Source: an uncultured Pseudomonas sp.
GTDB lineage: Bacteria; Pseudomonadota; Gammaproteobacteria; Pseudomonadales; Pseudomonadaceae
Direction: 5' to 3'
Assembly: GCF_946885955.1 (NCBI RefSeq)
Contig: NZ_CAMPHI010000019.1
Span: 1 to 64,000, forward strand
DNA length: 64,000 nucleotides
Shown: one piece after another, positions 25,471-34,563 of the stretch
Numbering within the stretch: the stretch's first letter is position 1
Layout: each line of letters opens with the position of its first letter
Made by a program: the position numbers and the translations under genes
The notes under the pieces: generated by a model
The model's database searches: none
Seen by the model: only the letters and a program-made list of their open reading frames with translations
Told to the model about the DNA's origin: nothing

Positions 25471-26457
25471 ATGATGAACCTAGCCATGCACAGCCACACC
25501 CTGACCTCCGCCTCGCCCTTCGCCAGCCGCTTCGCCGCCTGGCTCAGCGAGCGTTTTCCCTTCGCCAATGCCTTGCTGTTCTTCTTCATCTACCTCAGCA
25601 CTGCAACCGTGGTTCGTGCAGGCTACGCCGGCGCTATCGAGCTGAGCCTGCGCGACCTGATTGGCTGCCTGATCACCTGGTCGTTCTTCCTGCTGCTGCG
25701 GATTCTCGACGAGCACAAGGACTACGCCCAGGACTGCCTGAACCACCCGCAGCGAGTGCTACAGAGCGGCCTGATCGGGCTGCGCCACCTGAAGATCGCC
25801 GGCGGGCTGGCGCTGCTCGCGCAGGGTCTGTGGTCACTGGCGCTGGACCAGCAATGGGGTGAACTGCCGGGGCCCGTCAGCCTGGCCTGGGCGATCCTGC
25901 TGGTCTGGACCGGGCTGATGACCAAGGAGTTCTTCGTCCCCACCTGGCTCAACCGGCACCTGACCTGGTACGCCATCTCGCACATGCTGGTGATGCCCCT
26001 GGCGGTCTGGTGGCTGGCCAATCTGGCCCTGCCTGGCGCCGAGCTGAGCCCGGCACTGTTGAGCGCGATGAGCCTGGCCTTGATCAGCGGCTTCTGCTTC
26101 GAGATCACCCGCAAGACCAAAGGCCCGGAAGAGGAACGCGAAAGCATCGACTCCTACTCGCGGATTTTCGGCAGTCGCGGTGCGGCATTGCTGGTGCTGG
26201 TGCTGGTCAGCGCCATGCTCGGTAACCAGTTGTGGCTGCTGGAGCAGCTGCTCGGGGCTTTGCCGCTCTGGGCGCTGGTTCTGCTGCTGGTGGTCTACGG
26301 CCTGGCCGTCCGCCAGTTGCTCGCCTTTATCCGCCGCCCTTCTGCGGCCCTGCGCAATAAGAACGAAGCATTCGTAGCCCTGGCCATGTTGGTCGGCTAT
26401 GCCGTGCTGATCGCCGCCTTGGCGGTCGAGCGCGGCCTGACTTTTTCGATAATTTGA
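25471..26457 (+). CDS. UbiA superfamily prenyltransferase
   Basis: This 328-residue membrane protein has about eight to nine helices. The first aspartate-rich motif is D80-x3-D84-x3-D88 in RILDEHKDYAQD, followed by HPQRVL. The second conserved region is KEFFVPTWLN (152-161) and then EITRKTKGPEEERESIDSYS (211-230). These match a branch of the UbiA family in which 'R..DE.KD...D...HP.R' replaces the classical NDxxD. UbiA enzymes move a prenyl chain from its diphosphate to an acceptor within the membrane. The acceptor is unknown; in this operon it could be a glycerol- or polyol-phosphate or a lipid headgroup. The start has a weak ribosome site. Confidence 0.72.
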   Translation: MMNLAMHSHTLTSASPFASRFAAWLSERFPFANALLFFFIYLSTATVVRAGYAGAIELSLRDLIGCLITWSFFLLLRILDEHKDYAQDCLNHPQRVLQSGLIGLRHLKIAGGLALLAQGLWSLALDQQWGELPGPVSLAWAILLVWTGLMTKEFFVPTWLNRHLTWYAISHMLVMPLAVWWLANLALPGAELSPALLSAMSLALISGFCFEITRKTKGPEEERESIDSYSRIFGSRGAALLVLVLVSAMLGNQLWLLEQLLGALPLWALVLLLVVYGLAVRQLLAFIRRPSAALRNKNEAFVALAMLVGYAVLIAALAVERGLTFSII

Positions 26458-26467
26458 GGAATAAGAC

Positions 26468-29098
26468 ATGCAATTCGCCAACAAAGACAACACACCAAGC
26501 AAGCCCTTGGGCGAACACAACCAGGCCTGCCTGCCGCTGAATTCTCCCACCCTCGACGCCGTCAGCACCGACGCGCAGGCGGTCCTGGGCAGCGCACTAA
26601 GAGACCTGCAACTGCACAACTCCGACCTGGGCTTCGTGATGCCCACGATGCCGCCGCAGCAGATGACCGGGAGCGAGAGCACACCCCAGGATGCTCAGTT
26701 GCAGATGCGCGGCTGCCCCGCGGCCGAGGTGAGCTACGACGAATTGACCCTGCCCAAGGTACCGGCCCGCGGCCTGTATACCGAGCAAGCCCGCCAGGAG
26801 CGCCTGGCCTTCGCCCGCGAGCAGACCGGCGCGCGGCTTTGCGAGGTCGAGCAGACCCGTCTGGACCCGCGCAAGTTGGTCGCCAATATCGAGGCCTTTA
26901 TCGGCGCGGTGGAAGTCCCGGTGGGCCTGGCCGGCCCTCTGCATATCAAGGGCGAGCACGCCACCGGCCTGTTCTACGCGCCCATGGCCACCTCCGAAGG
27001 CGCTCTGCTGGCCTCGGCCACCCGTGGCGCCACCGCCTTGTCGCGCTCGGGCGGGGTGATCGCCCGGGTAATCCACCAGCGCATGATGCGCGTACCGCTG
27101 TTCGCCTTCGGCTGCATGCAGCAGGCGCTGCTGTTTGCCGAGTGGGTACAGCAGCGGCGTCAGGAGCTGGCGCTGGTGGTGCGCAAGTACTCCAACTTCG
27201 CCAGGTTGACGGAAGTCCAGGCCCAGGTCATGGGCCGCAACGTGCATGTGCATTTCATCTACGAAACCGGCGATGCCGCCGGGCAGAACATGACCACAAG
27301 CTGCACCTGGCAGGCCTGCCAGTGGATCCTCGGGCAACTGGAGCGTTTCGACGGCCTCGAGGTGCTGGATTTCATGATCGAGGCCAACCTGTCCAACGAC
27401 AAGAAGGTCACCTACCAATCCTTCGTCAACGGCCGCGGCATGCGGGTGATGGCCGAGGCGGTGCTGAGCGATGCAACCTGCCAGCAGGTGCTCAAGGTCA
27501 GCACCAGGCACTTGGCCAACGCCTACCAGCACTGCGTCAGCGGCTCGATAGCGGCCGGCATGATCGGTTTCAACATCAATGTCGCCAATATGGTCGCCGC
27601 CATGTTCACCGCCCTGGGCCAGGACATCGCCTGCGTACACGAATCGGCCCTGGCCCAGCTGCACCTGGAGCTCAATGAACAGGGCGACCTGTACTGCATG
27701 CTGAACATGCCTTCGCTGGTCATCGGAACCGTAGGCGGCGGCACCAGCTTGCCGCAGCAACGCGAATGCCTGGAGCTGCTCGACTGCGCCGGCCCCGGCA
27801 AGGTGCGCAAGCTGGCCGAGGTGATAGCCGCCTATAGCCTGGCTCTGGAGCTGTCGACCCTGGCGGCCGTAGCCGCCGACCAGTTCGCCCGCGCCCATGA
27901 GCGGCTCGGCCGCAATCGCCCGGTCGATTACCTGAAGCTGGCCGACCTGGATACCCAGTTCTTCTACGAGGCCCTGAGCCAGAGCGGCCTCTGCGAGCTA
28001 CGCCCTTACGCCGTGGCCCCCCTGCAATTCGACAACCGGGGTTCGAGCATCATCACCGAACTTACCGCGCACAAGGTCAGCAAGCTGCTCGGGCACCTGC
28101 CCTTCCTGCTCAGGACCTATGACGGCGATGTGCGGGTGATGGTCAAGATCAAGCCCCTGGACGCTGAAGTGATCATCATGCTCAACGGTATCGCCAGCCT
28201 ATGCGACGCGCGCCTGGCCAGGGCGTTCAACCAGTACCGCGAGCAACTCGGTTTCAAGGGCTGCCATGTGCGCGAACTGGCGGTGATGAGCCAGCGCGAC
28301 CCACGTTTTACCCGCAACGCGCCGCGTGTCTATGGCGTGGTCGAAGACCAGGGACGCGAAGCCTACGTGATCATCGAGGAGCTGCTCGAAGGTCTGGAGT
28401 TGATGGACAGCGCCGACGACACCAGTGGCTGGAGCCAGGCGCATCTGGAGGCGGCGATCCGCGGCATCGCCGAGGTGCACAGCATCTGGTACGGCCGCGA
28501 GGAGCAGCTCAAGCAGCAGCCCTGGTTGACGGACTACCCCAGCGCCGCCGGCATGCTGGAAAAACGCGACCTGTGGGAAGCGCTCGGTGCCCATGCCCGG
28601 GAGGAATTTCCGCAATGGTTCGATGATCGGCACCTGGGTCTGCTGCGCGACATGGTCAACGGCATCGGCGACTGGTGGGCGGATATCGAGCGCATGCCGC
28701 GTACCCTGATCCACAACGACTTCAACCCGCGCAACATCGCCCTGCGCAACGGCCCGGAAGGCCTGCGCCTGTGCGCCTACGACTGGGAGCTGGCGACCCT
28801 GCACCTGCCCCAGCACGACCTGGCCGAACTGCTCGGCTTCACCCTGATCGCACCGGTGCAGCCAGCCACGGTGCAGCACTATCTGGAATTGCACCGCCTG
28901 GAGCTGCAGCGGCACAGCTGCCAGGCCATCGACCCCGAACAGTGGCGCTACGGTTACCAGTTGGCCCTGCGTGATCTGCTGGTCAATCGCCTGCCGCTGT
29001 ACCTGATGGCCCATAGCTTCCGCCATTTCCCCTTTATGGAAAGGGTCTACGCCACTTTCCGCCAGCTACTGCAAATCGAAGAGGCTCGCCTGTCATGA
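26468..29098 (+). CDS. HMG-CoA reductase fused to an APH-type phosphotransferase
   Basis: The protein has 876 residues. Residues about 95-485 form a class I type HMG-CoA reductase: AFIGAVEVPVGLAGPL, catalytic Glu177 in MATSEGALLAS, cofactor region TGDAAGQNM, Lys312/313 in LSNDKKVTY, Asp386 in GQDIACVHES, GTVGGGTSLP, and catalytic His477 in RAHERLGRN. Residues about 530-870 form an aminoglycoside-phosphotransferase-like kinase: Brenner motif H749-N-D751-FNPR-N756 and metal-binding Asp772 in YDWELA. All key residues are kept in both halves. The reductase would turn an acyl-CoA into a primary alcohol (mevalonate if HMG-CoA) and the kinase could phosphorylate it. The first 90 residues are unassigned. 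It starts 10 bp after the prenyltransferase gene and overlaps the next by four bases. Confidence 0.85.
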   Translation: MQFANKDNTPSKPLGEHNQACLPLNSPTLDAVSTDAQAVLGSALRDLQLHNSDLGFVMPTMPPQQMTGSESTPQDAQLQMRGCPAAEVSYDELTLPKVPARGLYTEQARQERLAFAREQTGARLCEVEQTRLDPRKLVANIEAFIGAVEVPVGLAGPLHIKGEHATGLFYAPMATSEGALLASATRGATALSRSGGVIARVIHQRMMRVPLFAFGCMQQALLFAEWVQQRRQELALVVRKYSNFARLTEVQAQVMGRNVHVHFIYETGDAAGQNMTTSCTWQACQWILGQLERFDGLEVLDFMIEANLSNDKKVTYQSFVNGRGMRVMAEAVLSDATCQQVLKVSTRHLANAYQHCVSGSIAAGMIGFNINVANMVAAMFTALGQDIACVHESALAQLHLELNEQGDLYCMLNMPSLVIGTVGGGTSLPQQRECLELLDCAGPGKVRKLAEVIAAYSLALELSTLAAVAADQFARAHERLGRNRPVDYLKLADLDTQFFYEALSQSGLCELRPYAVAPLQFDNRGSSIITELTAHKVSKLLGHLPFLLRTYDGDVRVMVKIKPLDAEVIIMLNGIASLCDARLARAFNQYREQLGFKGCHVRELAVMSQRDPRFTRNAPRVYGVVEDQGREAYVIIEELLEGLELMDSADDTSGWSQAHLEAAIRGIAEVHSIWYGREEQLKQQPWLTDYPSAAGMLEKRDLWEALGAHAREEFPQWFDDRHLGLLRDMVNGIGDWWADIERMPRTLIHNDFNPRNIALRNGPEGLRLCAYDWELATLHLPQHDLAELLGFTLIAPVQPATVQHYLELHRLELQRHSCQAIDPEQWRYGYQLALRDLLVNRLPLYLMAHSFRHFPFMERVYATFRQLLQIEEARLS

Positions 29099-31845
29099 CT
29101 GAGTATTTCTACCCTCAGGAACAGGCGTTGTTCCTGCCCCCCGAACAGCTCGGCGGCAAAGCCGCCAACCTCGCGCGCCTGAGCCGCGAGGGCCTGCCCG
29201 TGCCGCGCTGGTGGGTGCTGAGCACGGACGCCTTTCAATTGCTGCTCGAGCGCAATCGACTCAGCGACTTGATCGACAGGCGCCTGCGGCGGGTCGCCCG
29301 GAACAACGCCGGCATCGAGGCCCTGGCCCAGCAAATCCAGCAGCAGGTGCTGGCCGCGAGTATCCCCACCGAGTTGCACACGCAATTGGCCGATGCCCTG
29401 GCCGGCCAGGAGGAGGTCTTGTTCGCCGTGCGTTCCTCGGTGCAGGGCGAAGATGCCCAGGGCGCTTCGTTCGCCGGGCAGATGGACAGCTTCCTGTTCC
29501 AGCACGGCCTCGCCAGCATCGAGCAGAGCCTGTTGCAGGTCGCAGCGTCGGCCTTCAACGCCCGCGCCCTGCACTACCGTCTGAGCAAAGGCATCGCCCT
29601 GAGCGATATCCGCATCGCGGTGATCGTCCAGGAGATGGTCGAAGGCGAGGTTTCCGGGGTGATGTTCACCGCCCACCCGGTTACCGGCAGCCGCCGCCAT
29701 GCGCTGATCTCCGCGGCCTGGGGGGTGGGCGAAGGCATAGTCGCCGGCATCTGCAATACCGACGAATACAGCGTCGGCCTGTTCGATGACGGGATAGAAG
29801 TACAACTGGCGGACAAGGACGTCGCCGTACGCTTCGACCGCGCCGCTGGACGCGGCACCCAGACAAGCCCGGTCGATACGGCTCAACGCCATGCCCGCAC
29901 CCTCGACGATCGACAGGTGCTCGCCCTGCGCGACCTGGGCCGGCGCATCGCCAACCTGCAGCGCTCTCCCCAGGACATCGAGTGGACGTTGCGCGACGGA
30001 CAGTTCCACATCCTGCAAACCCGCCCCATCACCCGCCTGCCGGCCCCCAGCCAGCCGAGCGGACGGCGCCTGGTGTTCGACAACTCGAACATTCAGGAGT
30101 CCTACTGCGGGGTAACCACGCCGCTGACCTTCTCCTTCGCCAGCCGCGCCTATGCCACTGTCTATGAGCAGACCTTTCGCCTGATCGGCGTGCCCGAGCG
30201 GCAGATCCTGGCCCATCGCGACATGCTCGAAAATATGCTCGGGCTGATCCACGGCCGGGTCTACTACAACATCAACAACTGGTACCGCAGCTTGCTGCTG
30301 TTGCCCTCGTTCAAGACCAACAAGGCCGATATGGAACGCATGATGGGCCTGACCGATCCGGTCGACCTGATCGAGGATCGCCCGCTCAGCGGCCGCGAAA
30401 AACTCGCCAAACTGCCCGGCATGCTGCGCGCCCTGTTTCTGCTGACCCGCGGTTTTCGTCGCATGGATACCCTGCTCGGCGAATTCCGCCAGATGTTCGA
30501 GCAGACCTACCGCAGCATTGCCCGTAATGAACTGCACTGCCTGAACGTCGGCGAGCTGATCGAGGAAGTCCGGCGCCTGGACCGCGAACTGCTGCAACGC
30601 TGGACCACGCCGATCATCAACGACTTCTACGTAATGATGATGAACGGCCGAGTGCACCGCGCCCTGGTCGCCGCCGGCATAAGCAACCCGGAGCTGCTGC
30701 AGAACAACCTGCTGTCCGGCGAGGACGGCATCGAAAGTACCGAGCCGACCAAGCTGCTGTTGCGCCTGTGCGCCCATGTGCGCACCCAGCCCGAAGTACA
30801 GGCGCTGATCGAGCAGGCCGACAACGCCAGCCTGCTCGACCGGGTGCAGGTTTGCGACCCGGACTTCCATGCCCAGTGTCTGCATTACATCGAGCAATAC
30901 GGCGACCGCAGCATGGGCGAACTCAAGCTCGAATCCATCACCCTGCGCCAGGATCCTAGCTTCCTCTTCGCCATCCTCAAGAACTACCTGAGCCGACCCG
31001 ACCTGACCCCGCAAAGCCTGGCGGCCAGGGAGGCGAGCTTTCGCCAGGAGGCCGAAGCGCAGGCCTTCACCGCCGTCGGTCGTCAGGGCGGCCGTGCCCT
31101 GCGGCGTTTCAAAAACCATCTGGGCCGGCTGCGTGCGGCGATTCGCAACCGCGAGAACATGCGCCTGGCACGCACGCGCACATTCGGCCTGTACCGCGAG
31201 CTGTTTCTCGAGATCGGCCAGCAGCTGGCCATGGACCAGGTGCTGGCCGAACCGCGCGATATCTTCTACCTGAGCATCGATGAACTCTATGCGCTGAACG
31301 ACGGCCGTGCGGTGCAAACCGAACTGAAAAGCCTGGTCGCCGCCCGCCAGGCCGAATTCGCCGGCTACCTGAAAAAGGACCTGCCCCATCACTTCTGGAC
31401 CTGGGGCATGGTCTACCGGCACAACGCCTATGCCTACCCCGGCACCCCACAGGTGCAGGGCACAGGGGAGATCCGCGGCATCGGTTGTTACCCCGGCCTA
31501 GTCGAGGCAAAGGTCCGCTTGATCTTCTCGCCCCAGGACGAGCTGTCGCTCAACGGCCAGATCCTCTGCACGGTGCGCACCGATCCGGGCTGGGCGCCGC
31601 TGTTTCCCAGCGCCGGCGGCATTCTGGTGGAACGCGGCTCGACCCTCTCGCACTCCGCGGTGGTCGCCCGCGAGCTGGGCATCCCGGCCATCGTCGGCAT
31701 TCCCGGGATCACCGCACTGTTACGCGACGGCGAGCGGGTGCGCATGGATGGCGCCGCCGGCACCATCGAACGCCTGGACCGGCCCAGGAGCAGCGCCAAT
31801 TCAACGAGCGTCGTTCAGCCGGCGCAGGAGACCGCCCATGGCTGA
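29095..31845 (+). CDS. PEP synthase/rifampicin phosphotransferase-like enzyme
   Basis: This 916-residue protein has an N-terminal ATP-grasp domain (LGGKAANLARLSREGLPVP, FAVRSSVQGEDAQGASFAGQ, IVQEMVEGEVSGVMFT, DIEWTLRDGQFHILQTRP). A long central region of unknown function follows, then the C-terminal swivelling phosphohistidine domain with His853 in GSTLSHSAVVARELGIPA. No pyruvate/PEP TIM-barrel domain is recognisable, so it resembles rifampicin phosphotransferase, which transfers the beta-phosphate of ATP to a hydroxyl. In this operon it may phosphorylate an alcohol or alkyl phosphate. It overlaps the reductase-kinase gene by four bases and the next gene by eight. Confidence 0.8.
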   Translation: MTEYFYPQEQALFLPPEQLGGKAANLARLSREGLPVPRWWVLSTDAFQLLLERNRLSDLIDRRLRRVARNNAGIEALAQQIQQQVLAASIPTELHTQLADALAGQEEVLFAVRSSVQGEDAQGASFAGQMDSFLFQHGLASIEQSLLQVAASAFNARALHYRLSKGIALSDIRIAVIVQEMVEGEVSGVMFTAHPVTGSRRHALISAAWGVGEGIVAGICNTDEYSVGLFDDGIEVQLADKDVAVRFDRAAGRGTQTSPVDTAQRHARTLDDRQVLALRDLGRRIANLQRSPQDIEWTLRDGQFHILQTRPITRLPAPSQPSGRRLVFDNSNIQESYCGVTTPLTFSFASRAYATVYEQTFRLIGVPERQILAHRDMLENMLGLIHGRVYYNINNWYRSLLLLPSFKTNKADMERMMGLTDPVDLIEDRPLSGREKLAKLPGMLRALFLLTRGFRRMDTLLGEFRQMFEQTYRSIARNELHCLNVGELIEEVRRLDRELLQRWTTPIINDFYVMMMNGRVHRALVAAGISNPELLQNNLLSGEDGIESTEPTKLLLRLCAHVRTQPEVQALIEQADNASLLDRVQVCDPDFHAQCLHYIEQYGDRSMGELKLESITLRQDPSFLFAILKNYLSRPDLTPQSLAAREASFRQEAEAQAFTAVGRQGGRALRRFKNHLGRLRAAIRNRENMRLARTRTFGLYRELFLEIGQQLAMDQVLAEPRDIFYLSIDELYALNDGRAVQTELKSLVAARQAEFAGYLKKDLPHHFWTWGMVYRHNAYAYPGTPQVQGTGEIRGIGCYPGLVEAKVRLIFSPQDELSLNGQILCTVRTDPGWAPLFPSAGGILVERGSTLSHSAVVARELGIPAIVGIPGITALLRDGERVRMDGAAGTIERLDRPRSSANSTSVVQPAQETAHG

Positions 31846-32959
31846 TTCCCGAATGGGCGCCTGGCAACCCGAGATGCCCCTGCCCGAAGCCTTTATCGAG
31901 TTGCCCCGGCAACTTTATGCCGACGACCCGCACTGGCTAGGCGAGGACGCCCGGGCCCTACAGCGGCAATTCTCCACGGCCAATCCTTGGTTCGATAGCG
32001 GCCGCGCCTGGTTGGGGGTGCTGCCTGGGCAAGCGCGCCTGGCCGGCTTCTTTAACGATCAGCGAATCGAGGGCGAGCCAGCGGCGTTCTTCGGCTTTTG
32101 GGAGAGCATCGACGACCCCAGGCCAAATCGACTGCTATTCCAGGGCCTGCGCGATTGGGCCCATGACCTCGGCGCCAAACGCCTGTACGGGCCAATCGAT
32201 TTCCGCACTTTCGGCGCTTACCGCTTGCGTCTGGATGCCTTCGAGGCCGGCTGTTTTCCCGGCGAACCCTGGAACCCACCCTATTACCCGGCGCTGCTCG
32301 AGTACCTGGGGCTGAGCCTGCGCCACCGTTACGTCTCGACCTTCGACGACCTAAGCAAGTCTGCGGCCTCGGCGCGTCCGGTCTATGAGCGGCTCAAACC
32401 CAAGTTTGCAGGAGTGGTCAACCTGATACCTTTGACCGGCGATTTCTGGATGGCCCACCTGGATCAGTTGCATGCCTTCGTCGAGACCGTGTTCGGCGCC
32501 AATTTCGCCTACACGCCGCTGTCCCGCGCGGCCTTCGAGTGGCATTGCGGGCAAGCCCTGGCCGCACGTTTGTGCCCCCACAGCTCAGTGCTGGCCCTGA
32601 CTCCTGAAGGGCACATCGCCGGATTGTTTCTGACCTGCGCGGATTTCAGCCCGCTGCTGCGCCAGGGCAATCCGCAGCGCCTGCCGGCTTCGAGTCTCAA
32701 GCCGGCGGAGCATCTGACACTGTTACCCCAGCCGCGCCAGTTACTGGCGAAGACCGCGGCTGTGCGCCCGGAATTTCGCAAGCATGGCCTGTTCACCGCC
32801 CTAGGCTGTGAAATGTTGCTGCGCGCCGAAGCCCATTACCAGCGGATAGTCGGCGCCCTGGTGCGCGAGGACAACAACTCCTGGCAGTTCGCTCAGCACC
32901 ATATGTGCCATAGCGGCAGCGTCCTGCACCATTACGGCCTGTACCAGAGCGACCTATGA
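31838..32959 (+). CDS. GNAT-fold acyltransferase-like protein
   Basis: The protein has 373 residues and belongs to a family annotated as GNAT-like or N-acyltransferase. Hallmarks are AKRLYGPIDFRTFGAYRLRLD (the 'L.GP..F..WG.yR' pattern), GEPWNPPYYPALLEYLGL, and TAAVRPEFRKHGLFTALGCE, which resembles the GNAT acyl-CoA loop. The activity is unknown; transfer of an acyl group to an amine or alcohol of the lipid is inferred from its place next to an AMP-forming ligase. The start at 31838 has gcaggag upstream and overlaps the previous stop, and the next gene overlaps its own stop by four bases. Confidence 0.65.
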   Translation: MADSRMGAWQPEMPLPEAFIELPRQLYADDPHWLGEDARALQRQFSTANPWFDSGRAWLGVLPGQARLAGFFNDQRIEGEPAAFFGFWESIDDPRPNRLLFQGLRDWAHDLGAKRLYGPIDFRTFGAYRLRLDAFEAGCFPGEPWNPPYYPALLEYLGLSLRHRYVSTFDDLSKSAASARPVYERLKPKFAGVVNLIPLTGDFWMAHLDQLHAFVETVFGANFAYTPLSRAAFEWHCGQALAARLCPHSSVLALTPEGHIAGLFLTCADFSPLLRQGNPQRLPASSLKPAEHLTLLPQPRQLLAKTAAVRPEFRKHGLFTALGCEMLLRAEAHYQRIVGALVREDNNSWQFAQHHMCHSGSVLHHYGLYQSDL

Positions 32960-34563
32960 ACAGTGCGAACTTCTGCGCCGCCATAGTCGCCGCCGCCCGC
33001 CGCCACCCCCAGCGTCTGGCCCTGCGCGTACCCCGGGTGCAGGACGACTATCGCAACGCCGATCAACTGAGTTATGCCGAACTATTGGCCCGTTCGGCCC
33101 AGTTGCAGCAAGGCCTGTTGCAGGCCGGGTTACGGCGCGGCGCGCGGGTACTGCTGCTGGCCCGGCCGGGCTTGGACCTCTACACGGCGATCCTCGCGCT
33201 GCTCGGCCTGGGCATGGTGCCGGTGTTGCTGGATCGGGGCATGAGCCGCCCGCGCCTGCTGGCCTCGATCCGCCTGAGTGGGGCGCAGACCCTGCTCGGC
33301 GAGCGCCAATTAATCGAGCGCTGGTGGTTGCTGCCCAGCCTCTGGCGCCTTGAGCGCCTGGGTCTGGACGGCGCCTGCCTCGGCGTGCGCGCCCTGCCCT
33401 GGGCGGCGAAGGCCACGGCCCAGAGTTTTCGTTGCGAGCCGGTGACCGCCGACAGTCATGGTCTGATCAGCTTCACCTCCGGCAGCACCGGCCTGCCCAA
33501 AGGCGCCGACCGCACCCATGCCAGCCTTACCGCCCAGCACCTGGCCCTCCACGAGTACTGGCCGGAGCAGCACGCCGACATCGACCTGCCGTGTTTTCCG
33601 GTGCTGGTGTTGCACAACCTCTGCTGCGGCATCGGCACCGTGCTGCCGGCCACCGACCTGGCCGCGCCCGGTCAGGTGCAACCGGCGGCGGTGCTGCGGC
33701 AGATCCAGCTGGAAGGCATCACCCGCCTGTCTGGCGCCCCGGCGTACCTCCAGCGCCTGACGCGCCATGCCCGGGAATGCGGCCTGCGTTATCCCGGCGT
33801 GCGCTCGCTGGTGGTCGGCGGCTCGACCCTGACCGAGCCGCTGGTGCGCGACTGCCTGGCGGTATTTGCCAACGCCAAGGCGCTGGTGGTCTATGGCTCG
33901 ACCGAAGCCGAACCGATCGCCAAGGTGGAAATGGCCGAACTGCTGCGCGACTGGCAACAGCAACCGGGCCATCTGGTCGGCCGGCCGGCAACCATGACCG
34001 AGGTGTGCATCGTCGATCCATTGCTACCGCTGAGCGACGAAGCCTCGGTATGGCGTGCGCAACTCGCGGCCGGGCAACTCGGCGAGATACTGGTGGCAGG
34101 TCCCCACGTGCTCAAGGCCTATGTGGATAACCCCCGGGCGACTGCCGAAACCAAGATCGCCCGCGGCGACGGCCTGGTCTGGCACCGCACCGGCGATGTC
34201 GGCACCTTCGACGACCAGGGCCGGCTGTGGCTCAGCGGCAGACTCAAGGACGCCGTGATGGTGGATGGCCAACGGCATTACACCTACCCCCTGGAAAAAG
34301 CCCTCGACGCCCTGCCCGGCGTCGCTCGCAGCGCCCTGATCAGTCGCGACGAGGACCATCCGGACGATCTGGTGCTGGTCATCGAAGGCCAGGTACCGGC
34401 CGGGTTGCCTGCGCTGCTGGCACGCTTCGGTTTTAGCCACGCACACCTGGCGCAGACCGAGCGCATCCCGGTGGACGGCCGGCACAACAGCAAAATCGAC
34501 CGCCCGGCCCTGCGTGACGCCTTGCGCAAGGGTCGCCTGCCCCTCAAGGAGCACTTGCCATGA
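32956..34563 (+). CDS. AMP-forming acyl-CoA/acid ligase
   Basis: This 535-residue adenylate-forming enzyme has the phosphate-binding loop FTSGSTGLPKG (173-183), the motif VVYGSTEAEPIAK, and RTGDVGTFDDQGRLWLSGRLKD ahead of the C-terminal lid. The lysine expected late in the chain is in HNSKIDRPAL. The 'GSTEAEPI' form recalls OleC-type and long-chain ligases rather than acetyl-CoA synthetases. It probably activates a fatty or hydroxy acid as acyl-AMP for the acyltransferase next door or makes an acyl-CoA for the reductase. It is coupled to both neighbours by ATGA overlaps. Confidence 0.85.
   Translation: MNSANFCAAIVAAARRHPQRLALRVPRVQDDYRNADQLSYAELLARSAQLQQGLLQAGLRRGARVLLLARPGLDLYTAILALLGLGMVPVLLDRGMSRPRLLASIRLSGAQTLLGERQLIERWWLLPSLWRLERLGLDGACLGVRALPWAAKATAQSFRCEPVTADSHGLISFTSGSTGLPKGADRTHASLTAQHLALHEYWPEQHADIDLPCFPVLVLHNLCCGIGTVLPATDLAAPGQVQPAAVLRQIQLEGITRLSGAPAYLQRLTRHARECGLRYPGVRSLVVGGSTLTEPLVRDCLAVFANAKALVVYGSTEAEPIAKVEMAELLRDWQQQPGHLVGRPATMTEVCIVDPLLPLSDEASVWRAQLAAGQLGEILVAGPHVLKAYVDNPRATAETKIARGDGLVWHRTGDVGTFDDQGRLWLSGRLKDAVMVDGQRHYTYPLEKALDALPGVARSALISRDEDHPDDLVLVIEGQVPAGLPALLARFGFSHAHLAQTERIPVDGRHNSKIDRPALRDALRKGRLPLKEHLP

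Noticed and set aside
25290..25862. 190-codon plus-strand frame between the RND and prenyltransferase genes
   Set aside because: It overlaps the palindromic repeat and the start of the prenyltransferase gene in another frame; composition is that of an out-of-frame shadow.
26468..29098. Catabolic (class II, P. mevalonii type) HMG-CoA reductase
   Set aside because: Sequence motifs (DKK, GTVGGG.SLP, fused kinase) fit class I better, and no HMG-CoA lyase or mevalonate uptake gene accompanies it.
29047..31422. Long minus-strand frame (791 codons) opposite the PEP-synthase-like gene
   Set aside because: The plus strand has clear ATP-grasp and phosphohistidine motifs; the minus frame is rich in Gln, Ala, Gly and Val as expected of an antisense shadow.
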